From contig NZ_BMLK01000006.1 of the NCBI RefSeq assembly GCF_014645195.1, positions 186,001 through 250,000 of the forward strand: a DNA stretch of 64,000 nt. The letters run 5' to 3'. Made by a program: the position numbers and the translations under genes. A model generated the notes under the pieces. That model was not told the origin of the DNA. It saw only the letters and a list, made by a program, of their open reading frames with translations, and made no database searches. This document shows positions 9,885-19,510 of the stretch, one piece after another. The number at the start of each line of letters is the position of its first letter. Position 1 is the stretch's first letter. This DNA is from Novosphingobium indicum (GTDB lineage Bacteria; Pseudomonadota; Alphaproteobacteria; Sphingomonadales; Sphingomonadaceae).

Positions 9885-10843
9885 TTCAGCTCCTTCAGCC
9901 AAGCGGCGATTGCCCGAGCGTGGTCGGCGGGCATGGACGGGTAGGAAGGCATGCGGGCGCCGGGTTTGAAGGCATCGGCATCGCGAATGAAAGCCGCCGT
10001 GTTTTCGGCGGTCGGTTCAAGCGTTCCCGCGCCCAGGCTGGCGCGTGTGCCATAGCGCGACAGGTCCGGGCCGATGCGGGCATCATGCTCGGTGCCGCGC
10101 ACCGCATGGCAGGCATTGCAGCCGTAGTCTGAGAACAGTTTGGCGCCCGAGGTTGTCCGGCTTGCGGCCTTGACCGGTCGGCGCGCCGCCTCCAGCCAGG
10201 CGTCGAACGCGTCTGGCTCCATTGCAATCACGTCGAACGCCATCAGTGCATGCGAGAGCCCGCAGAATTCGGTGCAGACGCCCCGATATGTTCCGGCTTT
10301 CTCGGCCTTGACCACCAGCCGGTTCGTACGCCCGGGGATCATGTCCATCTTGCCGGCCAGCCCGGGGATCCAGAAGCTGTGGATCACGTCGGTCGCCGTC
10401 AGGTCGAAGACCACGGTCCGCCCCACGGGGATGCGCACTTCGTTGGCGGCCAGGAGTGGCGTCCTTGTGCCGTCTTCGTACTGGACGTGCCACCAGAACT
10501 GCTCGCCTTCCACGCGGATGGTCAGATCGTTCGAGGCGGCAGCCATGGGGCGCATCTGGGGCAGGGCGAAGAGCAGTAGTCCAGTGAGGACGACGGTCGG
10601 AAAGACGCCGCCCAGCCACAGGACCAGCTGCATGCCCTGCTTGTGGTTGAGCGCACCTTCGGAGGAATGCGTGGCGCGCCAGGCCAGCACGGCGACAAGA
10701 AGGGCAATGAGCACTGCGCCTGCAGAGAGCGACCAGGTGAGCCAGTACGTTTCACGCGCTTCCACCCCGAATGGCGCCAGCGCGGACTGATGGGTGTTGC
10801 ACCCCACCAGCAGCAATACCGACGCTCCGATCAGCAATCGCAA
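9881..10843 (-). CDS. ctaC: Cytochrome c oxidase subunit II with C-terminal cytochrome c domain (caa3 type)
   Basis: The 320-residue lipoprotein has a signal ending in LLLVGC (lipobox Cys15), two membrane helices near 35-57 and 76-96, and a cupredoxin domain. The binuclear CuA ligands are visible as the His of VIHSFWIPG and the Cys/Glu/Cys/His/Met set of CTEFCGLSHALM. A c-heme domain with CNACH near residue 242 follows, so electrons can pass from heme c to CuA within one chain. The start is TTG at 10843 behind GGGAAG. This is the first gene of the operon. Confidence 0.93.
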   Translation of the reverse strand: MRLLIGASVLLLVGCNTHQSALAPFGVEARETYWLTWSLSAGAVLIALLVAVLAWRATHSSEGALNHKQGMQLVLWLGGVFPTVVLTGLLLFALPQMRPMAAASNDLTIRVEGEQFWWHVQYEDGTRTPLLAANEVRIPVGRTVVFDLTATDVIHSFWIPGLAGKMDMIPGRTNRLVVKAEKAGTYRGVCTEFCGLSHALMAFDVIAMEPDAFDAWLEAARRPVKAASRTTSGAKLFSDYGCNACHAVRGTEHDARIGPDLSRYGTRASLGAGTLEPTAENTAAFIRDADAFKPGARMPSYPSMPADHARAIAAWLKELK

Positions 10844-11035
10844 GACTTCCCGCCCCTGTGCCCTTTGCGACCGTCCCTTTCAGTCGCGGTTTCTAGGGCA
10901 ACACATGAGGAGGCTTTCGGTTCTCCGGAAATTATTGAGATAAGTGTTACGGAATATGTCCGTTGCGGGCATGGAGGGGGAACGGACAGCGCATGCCGCG
11001 CGTTGGCACCGACTACACCTTTGATCAGGAACGCT

Positions 11036-12112
11036 ATGCGCGCCTTTGCTTGTCCGAACTGCCAGTCGCCAATCCATTTTGAGGCCCGGGTCTGCCCGGC
11101 CTGCAAGGCCACCTTGGGGTACGATCCGGCCATCGATGCCTTTCGCTTTCTGGCGGACAAGGCGACGGTATGGCGCGACGCGGCCAGCGAAACCTCGAAT
11201 GTCGTCGTCTGTGCGAACAACAACGATTTCGCTATCTGCAACTGGCTGGTTGGCGACGATGTGGAGACAGGCATGTGTCGTGCCTGCCGGCACAACCGAA
11301 CGATCCCGGACCTCAGCGATGCAAACGTTCCGAAGCGCTGGGCAAGGGTGGAAGCAGCAAAACGGCGTTTGATCCGTACGCTTTTGCGGCTTGGCCTACC
11401 GCTCGAGACCAAAGCTGAGGAAGTTCCGGGCCGACAGGGGCTGGCTTTCGATTTTCTTCACGATCCGGCTGCCGAGGGGTCGGGGCAGGCGCAAGTGCTC
11501 ACCGGGCACGATAGCGGGGTCATCACTCTGAACCTGATAGAGGCGAACGATGCCGAGCGCGAACGCATGCGCGCCGCGATGGGTGAGCCTTACCGCACGC
11601 TGCTTGGCCATTTTCGCCACGAAATCGGGCACCATTACTGGGCGCGGCTGGTGCAGAACGATCCGGAAGAGCTTCAGGCTTTCCGGGCAATCTTCGGGGA
11701 TGAGCGTATCAACTATGCCGAGGCCCTGAGCGCGCACTACGCCGATAGCGGCAAGGTCTGGACCGATGCCTATGTCAGCTACTACGCGACGTCGCACCCG
11801 TGGGAGGATTTCGCCGAGACCTGGGCGCATTACCTCCACATCGTCGACGTGCTGGCGACGGCGAGCGATCTGGACCTGTCCCTGAAAGTTCCCGATGCGG
11901 ACAAGGCGCAGGAGGTCGAACTGGCTTTCGATCCCTATCGCGCCGATGCGGCCAAGCTGGCCGCACACATGGAGCCGCTGGCTTTCGCCATGAATGCGAT
12001 GAACCGCAGTATGGGGCAGGACGACCTCTATCCCTTTGCCCTGTCCGATGCGATCGTGAAGAAGCTGGACTACGTCGCCCGGCTCGTCGCAACGAACCGG
12101 GCGGACGCATAA
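11036..12112 (+). CDS. Putative zinc-binding metallopeptidase with N-terminal zinc ribbons
   Basis: The 358-residue protein starts at ATG 11036 after CAGGAA. Residues 1-30 hold a zinc ribbon (CPNC and CPAC pairs). Further cysteines are spaced as CANN, AICNW and MCRACRHN up to about residue 85. The catalytic motif is HEIGHHYW near residue 197, an HExxH with a third His directly after, and WEDFAETWAHYLHI near 260 carries downstream acidic and His residues. This matches the family annotated as putative zinc-binding metallopeptidase, which is cytoplasmic because it has no signal peptide. The substrate is unknown. It ends 12 bases from the paoC stop codon, convergently. Confidence 0.85.
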   Translation: MRAFACPNCQSPIHFEARVCPACKATLGYDPAIDAFRFLADKATVWRDAASETSNVVVCANNNDFAICNWLVGDDVETGMCRACRHNRTIPDLSDANVPKRWARVEAAKRRLIRTLLRLGLPLETKAEEVPGRQGLAFDFLHDPAAEGSGQAQVLTGHDSGVITLNLIEANDAERERMRAAMGEPYRTLLGHFRHEIGHHYWARLVQNDPEELQAFRAIFGDERINYAEALSAHYADSGKVWTDAYVSYYATSHPWEDFAETWAHYLHIVDVLATASDLDLSLKVPDADKAQEVELAFDPYRADAAKLAAHMEPLAFAMNAMNRSMGQDDLYPFALSDAIVKKLDYVARLVATNRADA

Positions 12113-12124
12113 CTTCAGGCCTGC

Positions 12125-14329
12125 TCAGACTTTCGGCAGGCGATCCAGATACTTGTCGAGCGTCAGCGGATAATCGCGAATGCGCACGCCGGTGGCGTTG
12201 TAAACGGCGTTGGCAATCGCCGCGCCCACACCGCACAGGCCGAGTTCGCCCACGCCCTTGGCCTTCATCGGCGAAGACCAGGGATCGGTTTCGTCGAGGA
12301 AGATCACTTCCTGATGCGGAATGTCCACGTGAACCGGCACTTCATATCCGGCGAGGTCGTGATTGACGAAGAAACCGAAGCGCTTGTCGACCGCGAGTTC
12401 CTCGCTGAGCGCAGCGCCGGCACCCATCGTCATGGCCCCGATGACCTGGCTGCGGGCCGAGATTGGATTGAGGATGCGGCCAGCCGAACAGGCTGCGAGC
12501 ATGCGCTTCAGGTAGGTTTCGCCCGTGTAGGCGTCGACGGCCACTTCGACGAAGTGGGCCACAAACGTCGACTGCTGATGGCTTTCGTTCACCTCTGCGT
12601 ATTCGATCGAGTCTTCCGCGACGATTTCGCCGTTCTTTGCGGCGTCGGAAAGCGCGAAAGAAGTGTCGCCCGACGCCACCTTTCCGTTTGCGAAGGTGAT
12701 GTCATCGCCGCTCAGACCGAGGGCTGTGGCCACTTTCTCGCGCAGCTTCACGCAGGCGGCATAAGTGCCCGCGGTCGAGTTGACTGCGCCCCACTGGCCG
12801 CCCGATCCGGCCGAGACCGGATAGCTGGAATCGCCCAGCTCCACACGCACCCTGTTGAGCGGCAGGCCCATGGTCTCTGCCGCCGTCTGCGCGATGATGG
12901 TGTAGCTGCCGGTGCCGATGTCGGTCATGTCGGTTTCGACGATGAGAACCCCGTCGCTGCCGAGCCGGACGCGGGCGCCCGACTTTCTGAGCACGTTGTT
13001 GCGGAAGCCGGCGGCCATCCCATGGCCGATCAGCCAGCGGCCCTTGCGGTTGGCGGCGGGCTTCGGGTTGCGCTTGTCCCACCCGAAAGCCTCGGCGCCG
13101 CGGCGCAGACAGCCGACGAGATCGCGATAGGAGAAGGGCCGGTCGGGATTCATCGGATCGACTTGCGTATCGTTGACGATGCGCAGTTCGACCGGGTCCA
13201 TACTCAGCTTTTCGGCCAGCTCGTCCATGGCGATTTCGAGCGCCATCAGACCCGGCGCCTCGCCGGGCGCGCGCATGGCGTTGCCTTCGGGCAGGTCCAG
13301 TTCGGCAATCCTGAGGGCCGTCCTGCGGTTCGCACCCGCATAGAAGAGCTGCGTCTGGTTCACGGCCCCTTCGGGCCCGCCGCCGGGCAGGTTTCCAGAC
13401 GTGCTTTCGTGCGAGATCGCCGTGAGCTTGCCGTCTTTCCCGGCCCCCAGCTGAATGCGCTGGATCGTTGCCGGGCGGTGCGTGGTGTTGTTGATAATCA
13501 ACGGCCGCTGCAATGTCACCTTGACCGGGCGCTGGAACTTGCGCGCGGCCAGAGCGGCGACCACCACATCGGCACGAATGAACAGTTTGCCACCGAAACC
13601 GCCGCCGATGAACGGGGAGTCGATGCGTACGTTTTCCTGCGGCACGCCAAGCGCCTTGGCGAGCGCGACTTTGCCCCACTGGATCATCTGGTGGGACATC
13701 CACACAGTGACCTTATCGCCGTCCCACGCCGCGATGGTCGCGTGTGGCTCCATCATGGCGTGCGTTTCATCGGGCGTGGTGTAGGTGGCATCGAGCTTCA
13801 CGGGAGCGGCGGCGTATGCGCTCTCGAAGTCGCCGTAGCTGTCCACGCTGGGCTCGCCATTGCCACCTTTGACCAGCGGTGCGTCGGGGGCAAGTTTGGC
13901 GAGATCGAAATTGCCGTGCTCCCGCTCGTATTCGACGATGATCATGTGCGCGGCCGCGCGGGCCTGTTCGAAGGTCTCGGCCACGACCATCGCGATGGCC
14001 TGGTGGTAGTGCTGGATTTCCGCACCGCCAAACAGGTTCGCGGTGTTCTGCGAACCGAGCGGCGCCGGTTCGAAGTCGAGCGTGTTGAGCACACCGATGA
14101 CGCCCGGAGCTTGCTGTGCATGGGCGATGTTCATCGCCTTGATGCGCCCCTTGGCGATGCCTGCGCCCAGCACATAGCCATAGGCCTGCCCTGGGACCAC
14201 ATTGTGCCGCTCATAGGCGTAAGGCGCCGTGCCGGTGGTCTTTAGCGGACCGTCGATGCGGGGAGTGGGTTTGCCGACGATCTTGAGCTGATCGATCGGG
14301 TTTGTCTGTGCCGGTGAATCGAATTTCAT
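12125..14329 (-). CDS. paoC: Periplasmic aldehyde oxidase, molybdenum-binding subunit PaoC
   Basis: The 734-residue protein is the xanthine-oxidase-family subunit that binds the molybdopterin cofactor and oxidises aldehydes to acids. Length and order match Escherichia coli PaoC. Visible are the N-terminal KTTGTAPYAYE, the FIGGGFGGK cofactor loop near residue 245, and the catalytic glutamate in GVGELGLCG at about residue 695. It lacks its own signal peptide and would be exported with PaoA. The gene starts 4 bases after the paoB stop and is the last of paoABC. No paoD/xdhC-like insertion chaperone is in the window. Confidence 0.93.
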   Translation of the reverse strand: MKFDSPAQTNPIDQLKIVGKPTPRIDGPLKTTGTAPYAYERHNVVPGQAYGYVLGAGIAKGRIKAMNIAHAQQAPGVIGVLNTLDFEPAPLGSQNTANLFGGAEIQHYHQAIAMVVAETFEQARAAAHMIIVEYEREHGNFDLAKLAPDAPLVKGGNGEPSVDSYGDFESAYAAAPVKLDATYTTPDETHAMMEPHATIAAWDGDKVTVWMSHQMIQWGKVALAKALGVPQENVRIDSPFIGGGFGGKLFIRADVVVAALAARKFQRPVKVTLQRPLIINNTTHRPATIQRIQLGAGKDGKLTAISHESTSGNLPGGGPEGAVNQTQLFYAGANRRTALRIAELDLPEGNAMRAPGEAPGLMALEIAMDELAEKLSMDPVELRIVNDTQVDPMNPDRPFSYRDLVGCLRRGAEAFGWDKRNPKPAANRKGRWLIGHGMAAGFRNNVLRKSGARVRLGSDGVLIVETDMTDIGTGSYTIIAQTAAETMGLPLNRVRVELGDSSYPVSAGSGGQWGAVNSTAGTYAACVKLREKVATALGLSGDDITFANGKVASGDTSFALSDAAKNGEIVAEDSIEYAEVNESHQQSTFVAHFVEVAVDAYTGETYLKRMLAACSAGRILNPISARSQVIGAMTMGAGAALSEELAVDKRFGFFVNHDLAGYEVPVHVDIPHQEVIFLDETDPWSSPMKAKGVGELGLCGVGAAIANAVYNATGVRIRDYPLTLDKYLDRLPKV

Positions 14330-14333
14330 GGGA

Positions 14334-15281
14334 TCAGCTCCTGGCTTCCGCCATCACCCCGGCGAGCGTTCGTTCGACGAGAGCGATCTTGAATTTGTTT
14401 TCCTCGGTGGGGGATGCCCCAGCGGTCAGGGCCCGCGCCGCGGCCGCGACATCTGGCAGGGCCGCGTCGGCGGACTCAACGCGCCAAGGCTTGGGGGCGA
14501 TACCGCCGATAGCGACCCGCCCGGTGCCGTCAGGCTGAATCACGGCGGCCACCGACACGAGTGCGAAGGCATAGGAACGGCGATCGCGCACCTTGTGGTA
14601 CAGGTGCTTGCCGCCGAGCGGTTTAGGCAGGACCACAGCGGTGATGAACTCACCTGGCTCCAGTGCAGTTTCGATCTCGGGGGTGTCGCCCCAGAGGCGA
14701 TGGAATTCGGCGATCGGGATTGCCCGGGTGGTGCCGTCCGGTTTCACAGTTTCGACCACCGCATCGAGCACGCGCAGTGCAACGGCCATATCGCCTGGAT
14801 AGGTCGCGATGCACTTGTCGCTGACACCTATAATCCCGAGCTGGCGGCTGGCGCCGCCGATGGCGGCACAGCCCGAACCCGGCTTGCGCTTGTTACAGGC
14901 CTGGTTGGTGTCGTAGAAATAGGGGCATCGCGTGCGCTGGAGCAGGTTTCCGCCCGTGGTCGCCTTGTTGCGCAACTGGCCCGATGCGCCTGCGACGATG
15001 GCGCGCGTCAGCACGCCGTAATCGCGACGCACGCGTTCATCGGCAGCGCAAGCGGTGTTGGTGACCAGGGCGCCGATCCGCAGGCCGCCTTCCTCGGTAG
15101 GCGCGATCTCGTCCAGCCCTAGGCCGTTCACGTCCACCAAATGGGTCGGCGTCTCGACCTCGATCTTCATAAGATCGATGAGGTTGGTGCCGCCCGCTAG
15201 GAACTTGGCTTCGCGGTTGTTGTAGACGACCTTCGCTGCCTCGGCAGCGCTGCTGGCGCGCTGATAGGTAAACGCTCTCAT
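14334..15281 (-). CDS. paoB: Periplasmic aldehyde oxidase, FAD and 4Fe-4S subunit PaoB
   Basis: The 315-residue protein starts at ATG 15281, which overlaps the paoA stop (ATGA). It has the FAD-binding fold of xanthine dehydrogenase medium subunits: [12 protein letters not shown] near residue 27 and [15 protein letters not shown] near 115. The segment from RTRCPY to GSGCAA carries extra cysteines like those that bind the unusual [4Fe-4S] cluster of E. coli PaoB. It passes electrons from the molybdenum site and 2Fe-2S clusters to FAD. The C-terminal domain (from about 215) is the usual CO-dehydrogenase flavoprotein end domain. Confidence 0.92.
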   Translation of the reverse strand: MRAFTYQRASSAAEAAKVVYNNREAKFLAGGTNLIDLMKIEVETPTHLVDVNGLGLDEIAPTEEGGLRIGALVTNTACAADERVRRDYGVLTRAIVAGASGQLRNKATTGGNLLQRTRCPYFYDTNQACNKRKPGSGCAAIGGASRQLGIIGVSDKCIATYPGDMAVALRVLDAVVETVKPDGTTRAIPIAEFHRLWGDTPEIETALEPGEFITAVVLPKPLGGKHLYHKVRDRRSYAFALVSVAAVIQPDGTGRVAIGGIAPKPWRVESADAALPDVAAAARALTAGASPTEENKFKIALVERTLAGVMAEARS

Positions 15282-15910
15282 GCCTTCTCTCCGGCGACTT
15301 CCGCCATGGCTTCGGCAATGTTCGAATAGGCGCCGCAACGGCAGATGTTGCCGCTCATGCGTTCGCGCATTTCCATGTTCGTCGGCTTCATCGGACCTTC
15401 GAGGTCATCGGTGACATGGCTGGGCACGCCCTTGCGTATCTCCTCCAGCACCGAAACGGCGGAGCAGATCTGGCCGGGGGTGCAATAGCCGCACTGATAG
15501 CCGTCGTGCTTGACGAAGGCGGCCTGCATGGGATGCAGGTTGTCAGGAGTGCCGAGGCCTTCGATCGTGGTGACTTCGTCGCCTTCGTGCATCACGGCGA
15601 AGGACAGGCAGGAGTTGATGCGGGTGCCGTTGACGATGACCGTACACGCGCCGCACTGACCGTGGTCGCAGCCTTTCTTGGTGCCGGTCAGCTTGATGTG
15701 CTCGCGCAGCGCATCAAGCAACGTGGTGCGCGTATCGAGCATCAGCTTGTGCTCTTTCCCGTTCACCTTGAGCGAGACGGGAACTGTCGGCGTGGCAGGC
15801 TGTGCCGCGGCGCGAGCCCGCACCACGGGCACCGAAGTCGCTGCGACACTGACCGTTCCGCCGGCGAGGACGCCGCGCCTTGATACCTTGAATGCCTCAA
15901 AATCAGCCAT
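15278..15910 (-). CDS. paoA: Periplasmic aldehyde oxidase, 2Fe-2S subunit PaoA with Tat signal
   Basis: The 210-residue protein begins with a twin-arginine signal (SRRGVLAGG, residues 10-18) and a cleavage region ending in RARAAA. A plant-type 2Fe-2S domain ([11 protein letters not shown] near residue 80, then Cys in NSCLSF) and a helical 2Fe-2S domain (CGYCTPGQI near 140, CRCGAY near 190) follow. This is the electron-transfer subunit and carries the complex through the Tat system. Substrates of the family are aromatic and other aldehydes, so detoxification is likely. It is the first gene of the operon and divergent from the M20 hydrolase. Confidence 0.94.
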   Translation of the reverse strand: MADFEAFKVSRRGVLAGGTVSVAATSVPVVRARAAAQPATPTVPVSLKVNGKEHKLMLDTRTTLLDALREHIKLTGTKKGCDHGQCGACTVIVNGTRINSCLSFAVMHEGDEVTTIEGLGTPDNLHPMQAAFVKHDGYQCGYCTPGQICSAVSVLEEIRKGVPSHVTDDLEGPMKPTNMEMRERMSGNICRCGAYSNIAEAMAEVAGEKA

Positions 15911-16267
15911 TTGTCTGCGATCTCCGGTTGTATGACCGGGGGTTGTTTTCCCCCTTGGCTGTGACTGCCATGGACGTGCTTTCGAACGGAATGTGGATAC
16001 GTTGGATTGAAACTGCCCGTGTTGGCCAAACGCTTGTAGTGGTATTAAGTTCCCAACGTTTGGTAATAACTGCGACTATTTGCTGCATTGCGGTGCCGGG
16101 GTCAATCGCGGCGTGACGATTGTGGCTCGGACGAGGGGTTCGCGAGAATCAGCGGCATTTCGCAAGCACGGCAACTATCGTTCCGGCCAGCCCTTTCACC
16201 AGGGGCACGCCTTGTCCAACTGGACCTGCAGGCGCTATGCACCCTTTGAGCAACAACAGGAGAGGAC
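15911..16267. promoter_or_regulatory. Divergent intergenic region between paoA and the M20 hydrolase, with an inverted repeat
   Basis: This 357-base stretch has no convincing gene. It must hold the start signals for paoABC (minus) and the hydrolase (plus). CCAAACG at 16026-16032 is mirrored by CGTTTGG at 16057-16063, 24 bases apart, a spacing that would suit a dimeric regulator of the LysR type upstream of paoA. No regulator gene is adjacent. An AACAGGAGAGGAC ribosome-binding site precedes the hydrolase GTG. Confidence 0.4.
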
Positions 16268-17500
16268 GTGGCCACGATCAACATTGAACGCATTGAGCGC
16301 GACATCACCGCGATTTCACAGTTCGGGTTCAATGAAGATGATCGAGGCGTCTATCGGCAAGGGTTCAGTGCTGCCGACATGGAAGCGCGCACCTGGCTGC
16401 GCGACCAGTTCGAGGCACTGGGGATGGCGCACAAGATCGATGGCGCGGGAAACGTGATCGGTCGCTACGGCCCCGAAGACAAGCCTGCCATCATCATTGC
16501 CTCGCACATCGATTCGGTGCCGGCGGGCGGCATTTTCGATGGCGTGCTGGGCGTGATTGCCGGGCTCGAAGTCGTGCGCACCATGCAGGACAACGGCATC
16601 GTTCCCGATTTCCCCATCGAGGTGATTGCCACGGCCGAGGAAGAAGGCCGTTTCGGCGGCATGCTAGGCGCGCAGGCGCTGACAGGGCAACTCACGCTGG
16701 ACTGGCTGGAGCGGGCCGCGGACGAGCGCGGCAATCGCCTGGTGGATGCCATGTCCGCCGTCGGGTTGGACTATCACAAGGCTCTCCATGCCTATCGGCG
16801 TCCCGAAACGATCAAGGCCTTTCTGGAACTGCACGTCGAACAGGGCCCGGTGCTGGACGCGGAAAAGACGACGATCGGCATTGTCGAGGGCATTTCGGGC
16901 GTCTTCAAGTGGAATTGCCGGCTGATCGGCAAGGCCGATCATGCGGGAACGGCGCCGATGGACATGCGCGCCGATGCCTTGATGGGCATGGTCGATTTCG
17001 CGCACGAGATCCCGCGTATCATCGAAGAGGAAGGGACCGAGCGCAGCCGCATCACCATCGGCCACGTCGAGTGCAAGCCGGGCTTTCCGCATACGGTGCC
17101 GGGCGAGGTCGACTTCACCATCGTCGGGCGCGATCTCGATGAAGAGGTAATGCGCGTGCTCTCGAACTCCTGCCGCCGCGTGCTGTCGTCGATCGCTCGC
17201 CGTCACAAGCTCAAGTTCGAGTACGAGGAGATGAGCTGGCTCTCGCCCGCCTATTGCGACAGGGATCTGATGAACCTGATCGAGAGCAAGACGAAGGATC
17301 TGGGCTACAGCTACAGGATCATGCCGTCGGGCGCGGGTCACGACGTGCAGTTCTTCTGCGGACACACCAAGGCGGCGATGTTCTTCGTGCCCAGCGTCGG
17401 CGGCGTCAGCCACGCGCCCGACGAATGGACGCACTGGTCCGACTGCCAGCGGGGCACGCAGCTCCTTTACGAGTGCGCGACCGAACTGGCCTGCGATTGA
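16268..17500 (+). CDS. M20-family Zn-dependent hydrolase, N-carbamoyl-L-amino-acid amidohydrolase / allantoate amidohydrolase type
   Basis: The 410-residue protein starts at GTG 16268 behind AGGAGAGGAC. The dinuclear zinc ligands of the hydantoinase/carbamoylase branch are visible: the His/Asp pair in ASHIDSVPAGGIFDGVLG near residue 80, ATAEEEGRFGG near 120, ELHVEQGPVL near 182, and the last His in GVSHAPDEW near 383. A lid/dimer domain lies between about 200 and 320 (KADHAGTAPMDMR). Family enzymes hydrolyse N-carbamoyl amino acids, ureidopropionate or allantoate to the amine, CO2 and ammonia. It converges with the asparagine-synthetase operon, which also contains a carbamoyltransferase homologue, so an N-carbamoyl compound is a reasonable substrate guess. 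Confidence 0.88.
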   Translation: MATINIERIERDITAISQFGFNEDDRGVYRQGFSAADMEARTWLRDQFEALGMAHKIDGAGNVIGRYGPEDKPAIIIASHIDSVPAGGIFDGVLGVIAGLEVVRTMQDNGIVPDFPIEVIATAEEEGRFGGMLGAQALTGQLTLDWLERAADERGNRLVDAMSAVGLDYHKALHAYRRPETIKAFLELHVEQGPVLDAEKTTIGIVEGISGVFKWNCRLIGKADHAGTAPMDMRADALMGMVDFAHEIPRIIEEEGTERSRITIGHVECKPGFPHTVPGEVDFTIVGRDLDEEVMRVLSNSCRRVLSSIARRHKLKFEYEEMSWLSPAYCDRDLMNLIESKTKDLGYSYRIMPSGAGHDVQFFCGHTKAAMFFVPSVGGVSHAPDEWTHWSDCQRGTQLLYECATELACD

Positions 17501-17531
17501 TCCGTGTCCCTTTCAGGGGCAAGGGGCAGCG

Positions 17532-19481
17532 TCAGGCCGCCCCCAGGAGATCCTCCATCGCATGCAGCGCGATGGCGTGGTTCAGGATGATGTCCTTGCG
17601 GGTATTGGCGGCGTGATCGTCTGACTTGCGGTATTCCTCGATCGACGTGGTGAGCTTGTCCTCGTCGAAGATGCCGTGCTTCGCGATCTTCTCGGATGAC
17701 AGCCACTTGGCGATCAGCTTGTCGATCTCGGCCGCCTTCTTCTTGTCGGTGTGGGCGGGCGGCGCCATGAAGGCGAACTTCTCGCGCTTGTAGAGCACTT
17801 CGGGAAGGACGTGCTTCATCGCTTCGCGCACGACCCACTTCTCGATGCCGTCGCGCACGCGCACATGCGGCGGGATGCGCATCGCCATTTCGGCGACATG
17901 GTGGTCGAGGAAGGCCGGGCGGCTTTCCAGGCTGTTGGCCATGTCCACGCGGTCGCCGCCCCAGTTGAGGATCTGGCCTTCGAGCATGGTCTTGATCCAC
18001 GAATACTGGACTTTGTCGAGCACGTGGCGTCCGTCCAGCATCGACTTGTCGAGGCTGTAGGCAATGGCAGCGATGGGATCGTAGTCGCCCAGCTTTGCCT
18101 TGAACTCGTCCGATAAAAGCGGTTTGATACGCTCCAGCGTAAGCATCCAGGGCTGGATCCAGCTGGGCGTGAAGCCCATGACTTCCTCGAACGCCGGATG
18201 CGAGATCTGCGTTTCGGCCAGCACAGAGCCGGAGAAGATGGCATTCCGCTTGCGCATATCCTCGGCCGCGGGCGTTGCGGCGTATTCGGGGTCATGGAGG
18301 AACAGGTCGGCCTTGAACTGCGCATAGCCGCCGAACAGCTCGTCGGACCCCTCGCCGGTGATCACCACCTTGTAGCCGACATTGCGCACGTGCTTGCTCA
18401 TCAGCATCTTCGCGACGCCGAGCGTGTTGTAGAATGTGCGCTCCGAGTAATAGACCGCATCCTCGAAATTCTTTCCGTAGAGATCCTCGGCCTTCAGGGT
18501 CAGGATGTCCTGATCGGCACCGGCCTTTTCGGCCATTTCGGTGGCGATGTGGGCTTCGTCGTAGCGGTCGTCGTCGAACGAAATGGTGAAGGCCTTCACC
18601 GGCGATTGCTGGATCGCCGCGGCCATGCCGATGATCGAGCAACTGTCGATGCCGCCCGAAAGATAGCAGGCCACCGGCACGTCGGCTTCGAGGCGGAAGG
18701 TGATCGATTCCACCAGGGCGGCGCGCACATTCTCGATGTGCTCCTCGTCGGGCAGTTCGTCATGCTGGCCATCGAGCGGGAACTCGGCATCCCAGTAGCG
18801 GCGTTCCTCGACCTCGAAATCGTCGCCCTTGCGGGTGACGATCAGCATGTGCCCCGGTTTCAGCGCCTTGATGTCCTTGAACAGGGTCATGCCCGGAACC
18901 ATGACTTGCATCATCTGGTGAAGCTGGGCCTTTGGGCAGACTTCGCGCGAGACGTCGGGATGGGCCAGCATGGCCTTCATTTCCGAGCCCCAGAAGAACC
19001 CATTGTCGCCCAGGTGATAGAACAGCGGGCGGATACCGAAGCGGTCACGCACCAGGATCAGCTGCTGCTTCTCCTTGTCGAAGATCGTGAAGGCGAACTC
19101 GCCGCGAAGCTGGTCGATGAAATCAAGCCCATGCTTGTCGTAGAGCTTGAGCGCGATCTCGCTATCGGACTTGGTATTGAATTCGTAGCCGTCGGTCCGC
19201 AGCAGGCCGCGCAGGCGCTTGTAGTCGTAGAACTCGCCATTGGCCGTCAGCACCAGATTGCCCGTGCCGTCTTCCTCGCGGCCGTAGATCGGCTGGTCGC
19301 CGGCATTGAGGCCGATGATCGACAGGCGGGTGTGGATCATGGCGAGCCCGTTGTCGGGATCGAAATGGAAGCCGCGCCCATCTGGACCGCGATGATAAAG
19401 CGTGTCCGCCATCTTCGCGGCCTGGCTTTCGGTTTCGGCGGAGTAACGGGTGGGGCTCCAGAGCCCGGCGATGCCACACAT
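17532..19481 (-). CDS. asnB: Glutamine-hydrolysing asparagine synthetase homologue (AsnB family)
   Basis: The 649-residue protein has a class II glutaminase domain with N-terminal nucleophile Cys2 (MCGIAG), HTRLSI at 50-55, NGEFYDY at 81-87 and SDSE near 105. The ATP-pyrophosphatase synthetase domain has PP-loop SGGIDS at 275-280 and GEGSDELFGGY near 365. Catalytic parts look intact. It should use glutamine and ATP to amidate a carboxylate. It lies 29 bases after the carbamoyltransferase homologue and ends a block of transport genes, so it may amidate something other than free aspartate. It is longer than E. coli AsnB (554 residues), mainly in the C-terminal half. Confidence 0.88.
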   Translation of the reverse strand: MCGIAGLWSPTRYSAETESQAAKMADTLYHRGPDGRGFHFDPDNGLAMIHTRLSIIGLNAGDQPIYGREEDGTGNLVLTANGEFYDYKRLRGLLRTDGYEFNTKSDSEIALKLYDKHGLDFIDQLRGEFAFTIFDKEKQQLILVRDRFGIRPLFYHLGDNGFFWGSEMKAMLAHPDVSREVCPKAQLHQMMQVMVPGMTLFKDIKALKPGHMLIVTRKGDDFEVEERRYWDAEFPLDGQHDELPDEEHIENVRAALVESITFRLEADVPVACYLSGGIDSCSIIGMAAAIQQSPVKAFTISFDDDRYDEAHIATEMAEKAGADQDILTLKAEDLYGKNFEDAVYYSERTFYNTLGVAKMLMSKHVRNVGYKVVITGEGSDELFGGYAQFKADLFLHDPEYAATPAAEDMRKRNAIFSGSVLAETQISHPAFEEVMGFTPSWIQPWMLTLERIKPLLSDEFKAKLGDYDPIAAIAYSLDKSMLDGRHVLDKVQYSWIKTMLEGQILNWGGDRVDMANSLESRPAFLDHHVAEMAMRIPPHVRVRDGIEKWVVREAMKHVLPEVLYKREKFAFMAPPAHTDKKKAAEIDKLIAKWLSSEKIAKHGIFDEDKLTTSIEEYRKSDDHAANTRKDIILNHAIALHAMEDLLGAA

Positions 19482-19510
19482 CGTCTGCGTTCCTTAAACT
19501 GCTGAGAGCT

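Noticed and set aside
7425..9944. An 839-codon open frame on the plus strand opposite the oxidase subunit I-III gene
   Set aside because: It is a GC-rich antisense shadow; the minus frame has all heme and copper ligands, and the antisense product is a His/Arg/Glu-rich sequence without a domain.
12314..14245. A 643-codon plus-strand frame opposite paoC
   Set aside because: Shadow of paoC, which has the full molybdenum-subunit motifs.
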